From Anadara kagoshimensis (Eukaryota > Mollusca > Bivalvia > Arcoida > Arcidae), in the NCBI GenBank assembly GCA_021292105.1, contig JACFYK010000023.1, forward strand, positions 372,001 to 436,000: 64,000 bases of DNA. The letters are read 5' to 3'. Each line of letters begins with the position of its first letter. Position 1 is the first letter of the stretch. A program made the position numbers and the translations under genes. The notes beneath the pieces were generated by a model. The model did not search any database. It was not told where the DNA came from and saw only the letters and a program-made list of their open reading frames with translations. Below are positions 11,016 through 23,163 of the stretch, one piece after another.

Positions 11016-11297
11016 TTTGTATTCCTCGTTGTACCGGTTTATGGATACGAAGATTTGCAGAGAATGCGGTTATTAGCCATTTCAATAAGACCATCGGTGA
11101 AACATTAAATCAGTTTTATTTTCAAATCTCTCGATAGAAATCTTTTCCGCGCAGAGATTTCGAAACTGATTCCAATCAGCTTTTGCAAAGTTCTATCTAG
11201 GGATAGAAAGGTCATTTTACCCATATGTAAATTCAATTATAAGTGGAAAATGATAGCTTCCACAACGATCATCATGGACTTTCCAGGAAAAATAATT

Positions 11298-11695
11298 TTA
11301 AATATCAGGATCCAATAGCGACAGGTCTAAAGCTGAATAAGTACCAGTTGCATCAGATAGAAATGTTTTAGACCCGACATTTAATATACATAGATCATTG
11401 TTAAACAACAAGTTTTCTATCATTCTGCCTTTATTATCAAGGCGCGAACTTCCCCAAAGAGGGTTGTGGCCATTAAAATCACCAACTAAAAGAAATGGTT
11501 TAGGTAGTAGCTGTAGTAGATATGTCATCCTATTACGTCATGCATTGTTTAATTGGTCAGCATCTAAGTTTTGTAGGCCAGTGAAGGATAATGCAGATGA
11601 TGTTGAAATATATATCGAGCATAATGTTATAGTTATCTGTAGCGTTATGCAAAACTGCAACTGTTTGGAGATTAGAATTAAGATATGAAACTATA
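11298..11695 (-). pseudogene. Jockey-type LINE ORF2, endonuclease domain fragment
   Basis: The minus strand reads LNSNLQTVAV, then after a shift ITITLCSIYISTSSALSF and LQNLDADQLNN. After a stop it continues with the hallmark LLVGDFNGHNPLWGSSRLD and ends at YSALDLSLLDP. This is the APE-type endonuclease of the Jockey/I group, which nicks target DNA to prime reverse transcription. The catalytic SDH region and the whole RT are absent, because the element stops near 11298. Confidence 0.75.
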
Positions 11696-11929
11696 AATTA
11701 TTCCATATCGTATAAAAATTGAAGAACATTTGTTTGATGTTGATTTTTACTATTATGTGACGAAGTGCTAATCTTCGAGTTTAATATTTACAGATGCAGT
11801 CTGTTTACTATTATGGTTTTGTGATTCAGAAATACTAAAGTTGCTTTTGGACGATTACATTGTATTTTTATAAGACAAGGATAAAAAAATCTTTCTGACA
11901 AGCCACAGAAGTAAATTTCTTCGTAGAAG

Positions 11930-12775
11930 AACCCGTAGCAACTGAAGCTTGTTGCGTATTTTGAGTCAGGGAGTAGAGTTTTATTGCTTCAGGGAAAGTT
12001 ATATTTTATTCACCTTTATTTTATTTATTTCATATTCCCGTTTCCATATGGAACAATCTCAGGAGGAATCCATATAGTTTTCTTTGCAATTTACACATTT
12101 AACTGTATTAGAGATGACCCGTTGCACCACATAGACAACAAACGCCATCAGATTTACAAGTTTTCGATTCATAACCGAATAATGGGCATATATTATTGTA
12201 ACATAACATCTCAGTGGACTGGTGTTGGAAAAAATGTTTCTACTTTAATGTTATAATAACCAGGTTTTATTACCTTTGGAGGAGCTGGCAGAGAAAAGGT
12301 CAAAAGATAAGTATTTGAAGGAATGATGGACCCTTTTTTCAAGAGAAGCGTCCGACATGAATGACTCCCTGGGGAGCGAGTTCGGAAGCAATTTCAGTTT
12401 CATTCATGTCGGCCATAGAACGATCTTTAACATAAATAATACCTTTGCTTGTATGTTATGACCCATGCGGTGATACTTTAATAGGTGCATTAGCAAAACG
12501 TTTAGTAGCTAGCAAACTATTTGATTGCTGACGAATTGTACATTCAATAAGGAGAGAGCAAGAACGTTACTAGTTAATGTCGCCTTCGTCTCCTGCAATA
12601 CCTTTAACAGGTTTGTTTATTACGAAAGGGTTGATTTTCAATGGTTGCTCAGTTGTAGACTGTACAATAACGAACCTCGACCATGCCACAATAACATCAG
12701 TTTCTGCATCACTCTTGTCTTAATCTTTTAGAAGAACTATTAGAAATATTTGTTTTAGTACCCATATTGAAGTGG
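11930..12775 (-). pseudogene. Jockey-type LINE ORF1 (gag-like, CCHC knuckles)
   Basis: The minus-strand frame begins MGTKTNISNSSSK. It continues, through several stops, to GIIYVKDRSMADMNETEI, LAPQGVIHVGRFS, TYLLTFSLPAPPKVIKPGYY and VETFFPTPVH. Zinc-knuckle remnants follow (CKSDGVCCLCGATGH and VKCVNCKENYMDSS), ending DCSIWKREYEINKIK. The order RRM-like segment, 'tNTYiLTF', then CCHC knuckles is that of Jockey-group gag proteins, which bind element RNA. At least eight stops or shifts are present. It lies immediately upstream (on the minus strand) of the endonuclease fragment, as in an intact element. Confidence 0.7.
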
Positions 12776-12779
12776 GATT

Positions 12780-13400
12780 TTTATCCTCCTTGCTCCCCAC
12801 CCGCCAATCCGGAGTGCCAACCAGGTGAAATGTCTTAACGCTCCAGAGAAACCAAATCGGAACAGCACCAAGGACTACAAGGAGGATACACACCATAGTA
12901 AAATTGTGATGATCAAGTATTAATCCACGATTAACAATGATAAGTCAACATCCAGGAAGATTTAAATATTTCATGGATGCAAAGTTAAGAGATATAATCG
13001 AACATCAAAAAAGACCAGATTTGACCCATAAGCCACCGCCTTCTACAGGCAAGATACATGCTTAAGTTATGAAACAATAGTGAAAATAGGGGAAAAAAAT
13101 GTTTGGGAAATAGAAATGTCTTGCCTGTAGGGCATGTGCGTGACCAGCCGATTAATTAAACACGAGCCGATGTCAATCGTCCTTCTAGGTGAAGTAAGGG
13201 TCAAACTGATGTGTTGGGCTAGAGTAAACCGCAGTCAACACAGTCCTCATTCACCAGAATCCCGTCCTCCACCATCAAGCATTGCATTCCACGGCAAACA
13301 GAATGCCTCATTTAAGTCGCCTTTTACGACAAACATATGGTACTAGGGCCTATTCAGACCCGGGTTCCCCACGCAATGCCCAAATCGCATTTAATTACAT
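12780..13400 (-). mobile_element. Probable 5' leader of the Jockey-type LINE
   Basis: Non-coding sequence lies directly upstream of the ORF1 remnant. On the minus strand the segment 13370-13134 starts CGTGGGGAACCCGGGTC and contains GTCGTAAAAGGCGACTTAAA, a leader I recall from mollusc LINEs. The 5' end position is approximate. Confidence 0.45.
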
Positions 13401-13574
13401 GAGGGAAACACGCCGTTTACGGTAAGAAAGTCTTCAGTTGACAAAAGCTGTGCCGTTCGTCAAAACATGGCACAACATTGGTCAACTGTACATTGTAATG
13501 GTACAGCAGCATCATCTTCCACATCAACATTAGCATCACCACCAAGGATAGATAATAATGTATAAAAGGACTGC

Positions 13575-14025
13575 GGGTACATATTTAAATTATATTGTTG
13601 ATAAGTTTAATGTCTCTGCGTCCAGGATTGACCTTTGTATTACATATTATACCAGTTTTAATTTTACAGCACTAGACGGCTGTTTAGGAATACAATTCCT
13701 CATCAGTAGTGCTTGGACCAAAATTATGAAACCAATTTTTTTGGAAGATGTTAAAAAGCTAACCAAAGGACCAATTCCTCATCAGTAGTGCTTGGACCAA
13801 AATTATTTTAAAGATGTATATTTGATGCTCATAGTTCCATGTTCCTTTCACACAATTTGATAACACAGGTGGCTGGTGTAGCTAGCTAAACAGGAAGTGC
13901 TTACCCTTCCTAAGCACCCCGCCTCACTTCTCTGGTGAAAGTTCACGTATCTAACCTGACTTGTCACTTTGCTTCTGCATTGTGATTCGGACAGCGAGAC
14001 ATGGATTAGTATGTTCGTTTTTTAT
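13575..14025 (+). mobile_element. Penelope-like 3' fragment with internal insertion
   Basis: The C-terminal RT residues (NYIVDKFNVSASRIDL) are followed by an insertion (about 13640-13805). That insertion holds two copies of ATTCCTCATCAGTAGTGCTTGGACC, a sequence also present near 3465-3505. The untranslated tail then resumes (GTAGCTAGCTAAACAGGAAG) and ends with ACATGGATTAGTATGTTCG. Confidence 0.65.
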
Positions 14026-14043
14026 TAAAATGAATAAAAAGTC

Positions 14044-14470
14044 ATGACCAATGATTATACATATAGAACATTCGGTTCTCTGATTATTGTGCAATATTTT
14101 TTTTTATATTATTTTCTAGTCCTGGAAAGTATAGAAACTTACGAGGTTGAGGTACAACCAAATTTTGATTATATTTTGGAAATAGTAATCGAAAAAGATT
14201 TAGAAGTGCTAACAGACCCATTCCCAGGATGATGTTCACGATTGGTAGGATGGGATAATAATATATATATAAATATGATTATAAATATAGAACATTCGGT
14301 TTTCTGATTATTGTATATGGTTTTTTTTATTTTCTAGTCCTGGAAAGTATAGAAACTGACGAGGTTGAGGTAGAACCCGATTTTGGTTATTTTTGGGAAG
14401 AGTGATCGAAGAAGATTTAGAAGAGCGGACAGACCAATCCTCCGGGATGATGTACATGATTGGCAATTGG
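14044..14470 (+). repeat. Tandemly duplicated exon-like unit (two copies)
   Basis: Two units of about 220 bp each have a T-rich tract, TTTTCTAG acceptor-like site and an acidic reading frame. Copy 1 (exon from about 14119) reads LESIETYEVEVQPNFDYI and stops after DPFPG. Copy 2 (from about 14338) reads LESIETDEVEVEPDFGYF, then shifts to RVIEEDLEERTDQSSG. I do not recognise the protein. The acceptor and exon were duplicated together, and copy 2 has a 1-base frame change. Confidence 0.55.
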
Positions 14471-14744
14471 AAGAATGGGATAAAAAGTGATTCTAATGAA
14501 TTCTATTTATGATTGAAATTAATTTTTTATGCAACCTGACAAATATTTGACATATATATGCAGACCGTCACAAGTTCAACCATTCATAACTAATATTATG
14601 TTCGGATAATGCAGAGTGGAAATTCATGGATTCTTATTTATTGAAAATAAGTTACAAAAATGACAACAGTCAAAGAATAAACAGAAGTGTTTGAAGGAAG
14701 TTTCCTAATGACAATATTTTACTTGTAAATGATAAATTTAAGTG

Positions 14745-14885
14745 TATTAGTTATTCTGTCTCTTAACAATCCTAAATGTGGAGACTATGTAAATGAAATC
14801 TATCCTAGTGCACTGTAGTGAGCTTGAAATAAAATACACGACTGATTCAAGTTCTGCTTCATATTTAGACTTATATACGTATTAT
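14745..14885 (+). mobile_element. Short Penelope-like RT fragment
   Basis: It reads VLSLNNPKCGDYVNEIYPS, then ELEIKYTTDSSSASYLDLY with an indel between. This corresponds to the segment just after the YIDD box of the copy at 33280. Confidence 0.6.
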
Positions 14886-15352
14886 TTCATATTCAAATAC
14901 TTATGAAACTATCATCAGCTCTTTCAATTTTGTGCCTTTGATTTTTATATGAATAAATTTTAATTTACTTTTCGATAAGAGCTTGTTGACAAATAAATAC
15001 TTGTTCGTTTGCAGTCTTGTTTTAAAGGCGAGTATTTCAAAATACTATTTTTTTATTAACATGGTTATTTTTTTTAATATTCACTGTAGTTTTTATGTTT
15101 CTGCGAGGGAAAATTTAGTAATTAATTGAAAGGTGGTTGTTGTGTTTCTTATAATTAATAATATGGCATATTTAATAACTTCATTTACATGTCAACCAAA
15201 ATTCTGTTCTGATTGGCTATTACGTATTCACGCAATGCGGGTTGATACTGGTGTTTCTTTTTCGAACCAGTACAATTCACGGACTAGCCAAATATATTGT
15301 ACCATATCCCTCACTGAACAAGTGATCAGACTATAGGATCAAACTAATCTTA

Positions 15353-16224
15353 CTCTACTGCTTACTTTAGGTACACATCATAACCTTTACCCTACCAGGT
15401 ACACATCATAACCTTTACCCTACCGCTAACACTAATCCTACTCTACTGCTTACTTTAGGTACACATCATAACCTTTAACCCTACCGCTAACACTAATCTT
15501 ACTCTACTGCTTACTTTAGGTACACATCATAACCTTTAACCCTACCGCTAACACTAATCCAACTCTACTGCTTACTTTAGGTACACATCATAACCTTTAA
15601 CCCTACCGCTAACACTAATCCAACTCTACTGCTTACTTCAGGTACACATCATAACCTTTAACCCTACCGCTAACACTAATCCAACTCTACTGCTTACTTT
15701 AGGTACACATCATAACCTTTAACCCTACCGCTAACACTAATCCTACTCTACTGCTTACTTTAGGTACACATCATAACCTTTAACCCTACCGCTAACACTA
15801 ATCCAACTCTACTGCTTACTTTAGGTACACATCATAACCTTTAACCCCTACCGCTAACACTAATCCAACTCTACTGCTTACTTTAGGTACACATCATAAC
15901 CTTTAACCCTACCGCTAACACTAATCCTACTCTACTGCTTACTTTAGGTACACATCATAACCTTTAACCCTACCGCTAACACTAATCCTACTCTACTGCT
16001 TACTTTAGGTACACATCATGACCTTTAACCCTACCGCTAACACTAATCTTACTCTACTGCTTACTTTAGGTACACATCATAACCTTTAACCCTACCGCTA
16101 ACACTAATCTTACTCTACTGCTTACTTTAGGTACACATCATAACCTTTAACCCTACCGCTAACACTAATCCAACTCTACTGCTTACTTTAGGTACACACC
16201 TACCGCTAACACTAATCCTACTCG
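15353..16224. repeat. 61-bp satellite, about 14 copies
   Basis: The unit begins CTCTACTGCTTACTTTAGG and runs through CCGCTAACACTAATCC. The first copy carries an extra 27 bp and the last is truncated; one copy is 62 bp. Most copies differ at one or two sites. The TTAACCCTACC word is not a telomere repeat. Confidence 0.95.
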
Positions 16225-16529
16225 CTCATAAAAACAAAATTGCAGAAAGACTTGAATACTTGTATAGCTTTCCAATTCGATCTACTATGGATAAAGTAAT
16301 TACACAAAACTTAGAATTACTATACCAAACATAAATGTAGCGGGATCTTGAGGTGGGGCATCTTCGCTAAAGCCTAATACCCTAACCCTGATCTAACCCA
16401 AGCGTAAAAAGACAGGAAGACCTACTAAAACAAAGTTAAACAAAGAGACTAGAGCTAAGTGAAAGGGCCCCAATTTTTCTCTTGTAATACATTATGCTGT
16501 CAATCTAATGTATAGGATATAAAATTAGT

Positions 16530-16850
16530 TGAGTAATGGGGTTTTACGTCCCAGTCAAGAATATTTTAACTTATATCTAGACGTCGTCAGCTATAGGCAA
16601 AGGTGCAGACATTTTGCCGGTGCAATGCGTTGATGGCATTACACAGCAGGATCCTTCAATGTGTCAGGCCAGCAATGACACGGAATCTCATTTGTTTTTA
16701 GTTCCGATTCGAAAAAACAGTGACTGCTGTTTGGTAGATAATACTTGGCGAAAGATCGGTCACTATCCACTTTCAAGTCTCTGACCCGGCGGGGATTCGA
16801 ATCAACAACCCCATCTTACGGAACGATCACGCTACTAACTCAACAAACGC
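16530..16850 (-). mobile_element. tRNA-derived SINE
   Basis: Read on the minus strand, a tRNA-like head carries a B-box-like GATTCGAATCC (16795-16805). After a body of about 250 bp it ends with the tail AATATTCTTGACTGGGACGT. Relatives with the same tail lie at 25696, 27270, 39653, 46862, 49712 and 55390. Confidence 0.7.
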
Positions 16851-16869
16851 ATGTACTATAAAAAAATGA

Positions 16870-17717
16870 ATAAGTCCGGCCTATTCAATAAAGAGTGTGT
16901 TAAATAACAAGGTCTGAACATTTCGTAAAGTATTAGCATGTTTTGGATTTGGTATCACTTTTCAAGTTCAACCATGTAAATGTGTTCGTGTGATGTTAAA
17001 ATACTGTTGCCGTGTGATGTTAAAATACTGCTGCCCGAAGAATTTACTACTATTTGTCATGGTAATGATGAAGACTTTTTAATGTGAAGTATACTAAAAA
17101 AAATTAGTTCGCTCGCAGCGCATTTAAGTATTCGTTCAAATCTTTATCAGAACCATCATAAACTCTTTCAAGGTTTCAATAACATCTAAAAGGACTCTTT
17201 TTATGTCTACATCTTGGTGATAGTATCAAGAATAACATTCACAAAGAAATGCAGATTAAGCTACACCCTACTGTAAAAATCTTTTTTAGATTCTATTCCA
17301 CAAACATAATTTAGGTTACGCCTGATTTTTAACATTCCCTATATTTTACAAAAAAATAGGTTACGCCTCTTTTTATATCATTCCCAAGAACGTTACGCTT
17401 TTTTAACAATATGGTCGATTTTTAATCACTTTAGTCTTGTGACTTTCAGTTCAAATTTTGGTACGTGATCGGAAATGGTAGTAGGTTTTGAAAATTTAAG
17501 TATCATATTTTAAACAATAAATATTTTTTTCCTTAATGTAACTAAAACAAGTACCAAATATATACAGAAAATACAACGTGGGGGTTACTTCACAGATGTC
17601 GGCCGACATTCGTGCTTCAGATACAAATTATGAAAATATTAGGACAAATGATGGGTTCGAATAATTAGATTCTAACAATATATTTATTTCTGAACACATT
17701 CATATGAAACACCTGTC
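16870..17717. other. AT-rich intergenic or intronic sequence
   Basis: I see no coding exon. Weak direct repeats are CCGTGTGATGTTAAAATACTG (16985-17030) and GGTTACGCCT words (17313-17368). Confidence 0.4.
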
Positions 17718-17821
17718 TGAAATCGGTGTGGGATGCGATTCTGTCGGTTAAGAAATCGTCATGTGCTGATTTTGAATGCGTTATTTAAGGGTTATGTATA
17801 TAACAAATTTGTCACTGCTGA

Positions 17822-19376
17822 TGTAACGCGACCGGGGGTATCACTCACCGCCTACCCTTGTTTCCAACTAAACGCGCCTCACGTCGCCGATTATTCTCTT
17901 TATTTGGTAGCTGTGCGCGCCGCCGGAATGCCCGAATAAAAAGACACCTGCGGTAACGGCGCTGTGGACGTAGTCTAATTACAAGGTAAACGCCGCCGGG
18001 CTGATCTAGGTCCGACCAAACCCTGCGGAAACGGCGCTGTGGACGTAGACTCTTAATAAAACCGAGGTACAACAGCAGGGCGCACCCGTGCTATCGACGC
18101 CCGGCACGTAGTATTTATATTATAAATAACTAATAAATATTGTATGCCTGCCTGGCATATGATTTGGTTGATTGGATATGTACACTTCACTTGACTGGAC
18201 AGGATGGAAAGTACACCAATATTCTCACTCCCACTGTGCTACTTGACCAATTGACCACAGAACACGTGTCAGAGTAGACCACAGAACACGTGTCGGAGTA
18301 GACCGCACTCCTCATATGTACCTGGCACAATTACTAAAGCCTCCACAGCGTGAGATTTTCCCTGGTGTATTTCACCAACAGCCCGAAGCCTTTCCTAAGA
18401 CCTGGTGCACGCCACTAGCCAGTACCAAAGTCAATGTACCTGGCCAACTCCTCTGATCAGTTATCTGGCGCACGCCACTGATCAAAACCTTGTGCACGCC
18501 ACTGGTCTAAACCAAAGTCACTTCAACTGGACTGCTGTATGTATTACCACTTTGCTCTCCTTGACGCACGGCACTTGGAAATACACCAAGAGCTGCGCAG
18601 CGCACGGTCAACGCATGCACAGCGCACGACCAGCGCACGGTCACGACGCACGGTCAACCCACAGCCGATTTTACCGCAATTCACAAAGTGAATTACCACG
18701 GCCAATACCAGTGGTTTGTACTCTTCTCCGTCTGGACCACACAGAGAAGCTACTGTCCACAGTCTCCTGTCAATCTGTCAGGTAATTTAGGTTATTCGCC
18801 CTTACCTAAAGCCAATATCTTCTTATTCAGTAAGATACTGCTGGCATTTAACACAAACATCAAATGCGATATTCTGCAGCGCTCTGCCTCCTTATATACC
18901 CCTGCTCTAGCTGACCAACCACGTGATCGGCTAATTCTGCAATCTGATTGGCTGAATATAATTAGCCCCACACTGCGGTGTGGTGATGTGTATTATCGAT
19001 CGATACACATCTCTGCTGTCAAGGTCGGGTCATACTAAAGAGCTGCTATGGTCTAAAAGATTCTGTATTTAATTTATAATTTAAACTGCCCGGCATTAAA
19101 TATATGTACGCGGCCTGTAAAATAAACATGTAGTAGTATGTATGATTACAACTTAGATCTTTTCGAAGAATTGAAGGTTGTTGTCGGCGATTTCATTAGC
19201 CATATTTCATCCGGTCAGTTCATCCCGACATTTTTTGTCCATCCTCTCTACGCTATCCTGTCCAAATATCTATCCTGCCCAGTCAGTGGAATCATCGTTA
19301 ATTAAAGTCAATCACAGTAATATACAGCTATATACACTATACAAGTATTACATCAGTCTTCTAATCGGCAATCATA
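17822..19376. mobile_element. GC-rich patch, possibly a solo LTR
   Basis: Composition changes sharply here (GCGCGCCGCCGG, ACGGCGCTGTGGACGTAG twice) against AT-rich flanks. It starts TGTAACGCGACC, and CTGA occurs just before it (17818-17821) and at 19377-19380, which would be a 4-bp duplication. The end is ATA rather than the usual CA. Internal short direct repeats include CCACAGAACACGTGTC (twice, 18255-18300) and GCACGCCACTG (three times). No retroviral-type gene is present. Confidence 0.25.
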
Positions 19377-19380
19377 CTGA

Positions 19381-20511
19381 GTAATGTAATTCATTGGTAA
19401 AACAGTTAATTGTTCACATACAAACTAGTCCTAGGAGGTCCTTCGCTACACTGACAATCTAAATGTGTATTTATGTAATAAAAAGGGAGTGGTTACAAAT
19501 TACGAATGTTATCCCCTGGAAAGGTATAGTTATTAGGCATGTATTGGTAAATTCAAAACATACAAAAGTGCTATATTATTTCTGGACAAGCTAATATCAC
19601 ACTTTCACGCTTATATTCAAATAACCTAAAATAACAGGACTAAAGGCGTTTTGAAGGAGACATTAAAGACCCAATTCATGACAAATTTATGATATAATTT
19701 TACATTCGTTTTGGCATGCAAATTGTTCTTGAGAAAAAATTGTAGAAAATTTAAGGCAAAAATGCGTGGAAATCTGACGAATCTGTTAGAGATGAAAACA
19801 ATTGATCGGATTAAAATCTGACAAATCTGTTAATTAGAGATAAAAACAATTGATCGGGTTAGCATTACGGGTTTAGTAAATTCAAAATAACAACTCTGTG
19901 TGGCAATCGATCAGTTCAGATCATGGAAATCGCATCTTCCTTATTGGCTGATCTTTGTTTACATCTTCATATATGCCGCCATTTGCAGCGTATGAATACT
20001 TCAGGATTATGATGCCATTCTTGTAAAACACATTTCCGGTCACAAGTAGTTATTACTATGTAATATTGTCCTTTACAATATTATAACATAAAAACGTGTA
20101 CATTTTAGAAAAAATAATTTTATTTCTTAATTTATTCGGTCCTATGTAGGTACTAATTTTATCATGGAACTACATCCGGAATACACTTTATGATATGCGC
20201 TTTAGTCGTAGCAGATGGTTGATTTTGTCAACATGTGTCGACAAAGTAAACATTGTTATATATTTATGCGATCTTCATTATTTATAATTGATCCCGTCAA
20301 ATATGGTAAGTGAATCGTACATTCGCATTCATTACGTCACAACAATTCCGCAATTTGTTTTCTTAAAACAGTAATTTTTTGAACATTTAAAAATTGAAAT
20401 GCATTCAATTTTAATTTCGTAAAAAATAGCACATAGTTTACACACTATTATTTCTTGAGAACTTACTTTTAAACGAACTCGTGAGTCTAATTGCAACAAA
20501 TATATGGCCCC
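19381..20511. other. AT-rich non-coding sequence
   Basis: The one visible structure is an imperfect direct repeat at 19768-19862 (AAATCTGACGAATCTGTTA ... AAACAATTGATCGG). I see no exon I can support. Confidence 0.4.
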
Positions 20512-20927
20512 CACGTGACTTATGTTGATCACGCTTTCACCTGAAAACGCTCGCTTCGAAGATAAGTTGACCATAGTTTTATATGAAAGCGCGTGAATTT
20601 GAAAATAATATGTAGCCCACGGAAGAAGTATATGTGCACTAAGTGTCCTTGCCAAATGACAACATTCAAATCCCCGTAGTTTCTGCAAACACTTCGACAA
20701 TGTGTGGTTCACGTTAGATATTCGTGTTGATCACACTTACACATTTATGCTATCGCTAATTAAATTTAACCAAACGATAAAATTTGTGCATCCACTTGAT
20801 ATTTATTACAACAGACACTTATTTAGCGTGTCTACATGTCGGTAGATATTGGAATTTGTCAGTATTCGTCAAATTATGTAAAATGATTACGCTTTCACTT
20901 AGTTTGCGAGTTGATCACGCTTACACA
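20512..20927 (+). repeat. Inverted repeat 2, left arm
   Basis: This is the reverse complement of 23164-23572 with small indels. It contains four copies of a motif close to GATCACGCTTWCAC (near 20528, 20730, 20884, 20914). The minus-strand ORF at 20332-20712 runs through it, but its counterpart in the other arm is not open, so I do not call it a gene. Confidence 0.8.
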
Positions 20928-21294
20928 ATGTTAAGGTATAAATTTTCGAATATCGGTTTAAGAATGTTCAGTCATTTGGACAGTGTCTATAGTTTTAGGT
21001 TTTTTGATCATTGACCAAAGATAAAATTACTAGATTTTTTAATATATAACATGCTGTTTTATTTGTCAGAATGACTAGAAAAAATAAGCTGTGGCTTAAC
21101 AAGCCCAAAAGAAAATATTCAAAAAACAAAAGGATAGTGACCAGTGTTCGATCACCCTTTAAAATGTTAAAGACGTTTGCTAAACGAACTAGCCATTCAT
21201 TTTAATTATGATACTATTGGATACTGTTTGTAATGTCAATGATATGTATGTTAGCACATATACATATATCATTTTAAGATGCCTTTTCCGTGTG

Positions 21295-21880
21295 TTAATT
21301 TTTTATATGAATACATAAATATGATTTCGTACTAAATACTTTCTGACAGATGTCACATTTGTAATGTTTGGAAGTATGTTAAGCCATGTGAACTTTAAAA
21401 GTTTGCTGTGATTTGAAGTCCTTGTTACATTTTTGACATGTTATTCTCTCCTCAGTTTTATGGAATTTAAAATGTCTGATAGTTTGTTCTTAACCTGAAA
21501 TGTTTATCACACATCATACATCTGAACTTTTTTCACCTGTGTCAATTCCGGAATGCTCATTCAGGTCGACACATTTTACAATTTTTAGATGGCACACGTC
21601 GCACTCAAATTTCAAAAGCTCTTCTTCAAGCAAATAGTGACGTTGGAAGTCCCGTTCATCATAATAAACACCACTGCAGACATTGCAAACTATTTCTCTT
21701 CTATGCTCATGTTTTTTTTTCTTTGTGTGTAATACAGATGCTCTTGCTGAAAAAAGGCAGATTGCATTCTCTGCATTTATATGGCCCTTCAGATTGGTGG
21801 CGTAACTTATGCTGCCTTAAAGAAGTAGCCCCTTTCAACACTTTTCCCACAATATTTACAAATACATACTTCAGACATGG
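21295..21880 (-). pseudogene. C2H2 zinc-finger pseudogene between inverted repeats
   Basis: A TTTTCTTCTAG acceptor (21881-21891) precedes ATG at 21878-21876. The minus strand reads a finger start (SEVCICKYCGKSVERG), then after shifts QHKLRHQSEGPYKCRECN and a second finger body. A third and fourth follow in frame (IVCNVCSGVYYDERDF, KFECDVCHLKIVKC). After another shift come RCMMCDKHFRLRTN, ITCQKCNKDFKSQQTFKVH, a TAA, and a last finger HYKCDICQKVFSTKSYL ending at TAA 21297-21295. At least six fingers, four frame changes and two in-frame stops are visible. The linker style resembles the pseudogene at 4233-5186, but I cannot show they are paralogues. Confidence 0.8.
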
Positions 21881-21898
21881 CTAGAAGAAAACAAATCA

Positions 21899-21945
21899 TG
21901 TGTGTGTGTGTGTGTCACGGTGTGTGTGTGTGTGTCACGGTGTTT
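21899..21945. repeat. TG microsatellite pair
   Basis: Two runs of (TG)n are separated and followed by TCACGG. Confidence 0.95.
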
Positions 21946-22786
21946 CGGATGACTGTCGGATTTCAGACTGGTGGAAAAATAGTCGGTTCCTCAAAGTAAC
22001 ATGTCAAAGTGTCCTTGCATCTAGCAGTAACAAAACCATGAAAACACAGAAATTCAATATACATTCATATTAGTGACTGACCTGCAATTAATGTTGTGCG
22101 CGAGTGCTAGTTAGCACTTATGCTGCAACGCCACGCATTGCACATCACTTTCAATCGGTGAAATTATATACTGATACATAAAGCCAATCGGTAAGGGCCG
22201 TCGATACGGAGACGCTCGGAAGTCGAACTCACGGTGGTGAGAGATCTTGAGTTTTAAGACAAGGGAAGACTTCAATTTGTGTCCTCCATACAAATTTTAA
22301 TTTTACTGTAAAAATCTAAAAATGACGGGATCAAGACATTTGGACATTGCTGTGGGGGAAAAAAATTAACATAAAAATTAATAAGGAAGTCCTACCTTGT
22401 ACTTAGTCAACTGTTTGGCAAAGCGGCACTACTTCATGCGAGTGAAATATTCTCAACCCATCATTGTTTACCTTTGTAGACTGTTTAAAAACAGGACCAG
22501 TCTTCGCAACGTATAGAACATCAAGTTTGACCTGGCCGTTTGACCTTTAATTTGAATACTGTAAAACATGAAATTTTTGCGAGCAAGAAATGAATACGAA
22601 AAGTATTAGACTGTGCTAATTGACTGTGTGATTTAGGTAAGATGACATGTTTCATTACTGTAAATACCCGGTGCCCAGTATAACTATCGTCCATCCGTAT
22701 ATAGCCCTAAATTAAACAATTATTATAGATATGTCTGTTTGAATATTCAGATTAAATGTCAAAGGATCAGGTCAAACTTGACGAAC

Positions 22787-22787
<1 letters not shown>

Positions 22788-22842
<55 letters not shown>
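22788..22842. repeat. AT microsatellite
   Basis: An uninterrupted (TA)n tract of about 50 bp. Confidence 0.95.
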
Positions 22843-22846
<4 letters not shown>

Positions 22847-23163
22847 ATGGACAAACAACAGCTATAGACAAATATTGTTCGTATATTTACGATACAGACC
22901 TGTCGAAAATTCAACACAGCTAACAAAAAAGAGCCCACGTTCGGCTGTTGAGATTTAGATAGTGGCAACTGTCGATGTATAGCTAACGGGGAGCCAAAAT
23001 TAAGCAATAATTTGTCAGCTTAATGTTTATTTTTCAACAGGTCTGTACTGTGTAGTACACATGCAAGTTGTTCCAATTTGTGTACATAGCATACAAATAT
23101 ATATAACTATAGATAAAGGCACTGTCGAATTAACTGAATATTCTAGATTGTGTAGTCTTAACT

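Noticed and set aside
15353-16224. Telomere-like TAACCCTA words in the 61-bp array
   Set aside because: The unit is 61 bp with unrelated filler; there is no run of consecutive TTAGGG/CCCTAA, so it is a satellite and not an interstitial telomere.
20332-20712. 126-codon minus-strand ORF in the inverted-repeat arm
   Set aside because: The equivalent stretch in the other arm is closed by stops and indels, and no domain is recognisable.
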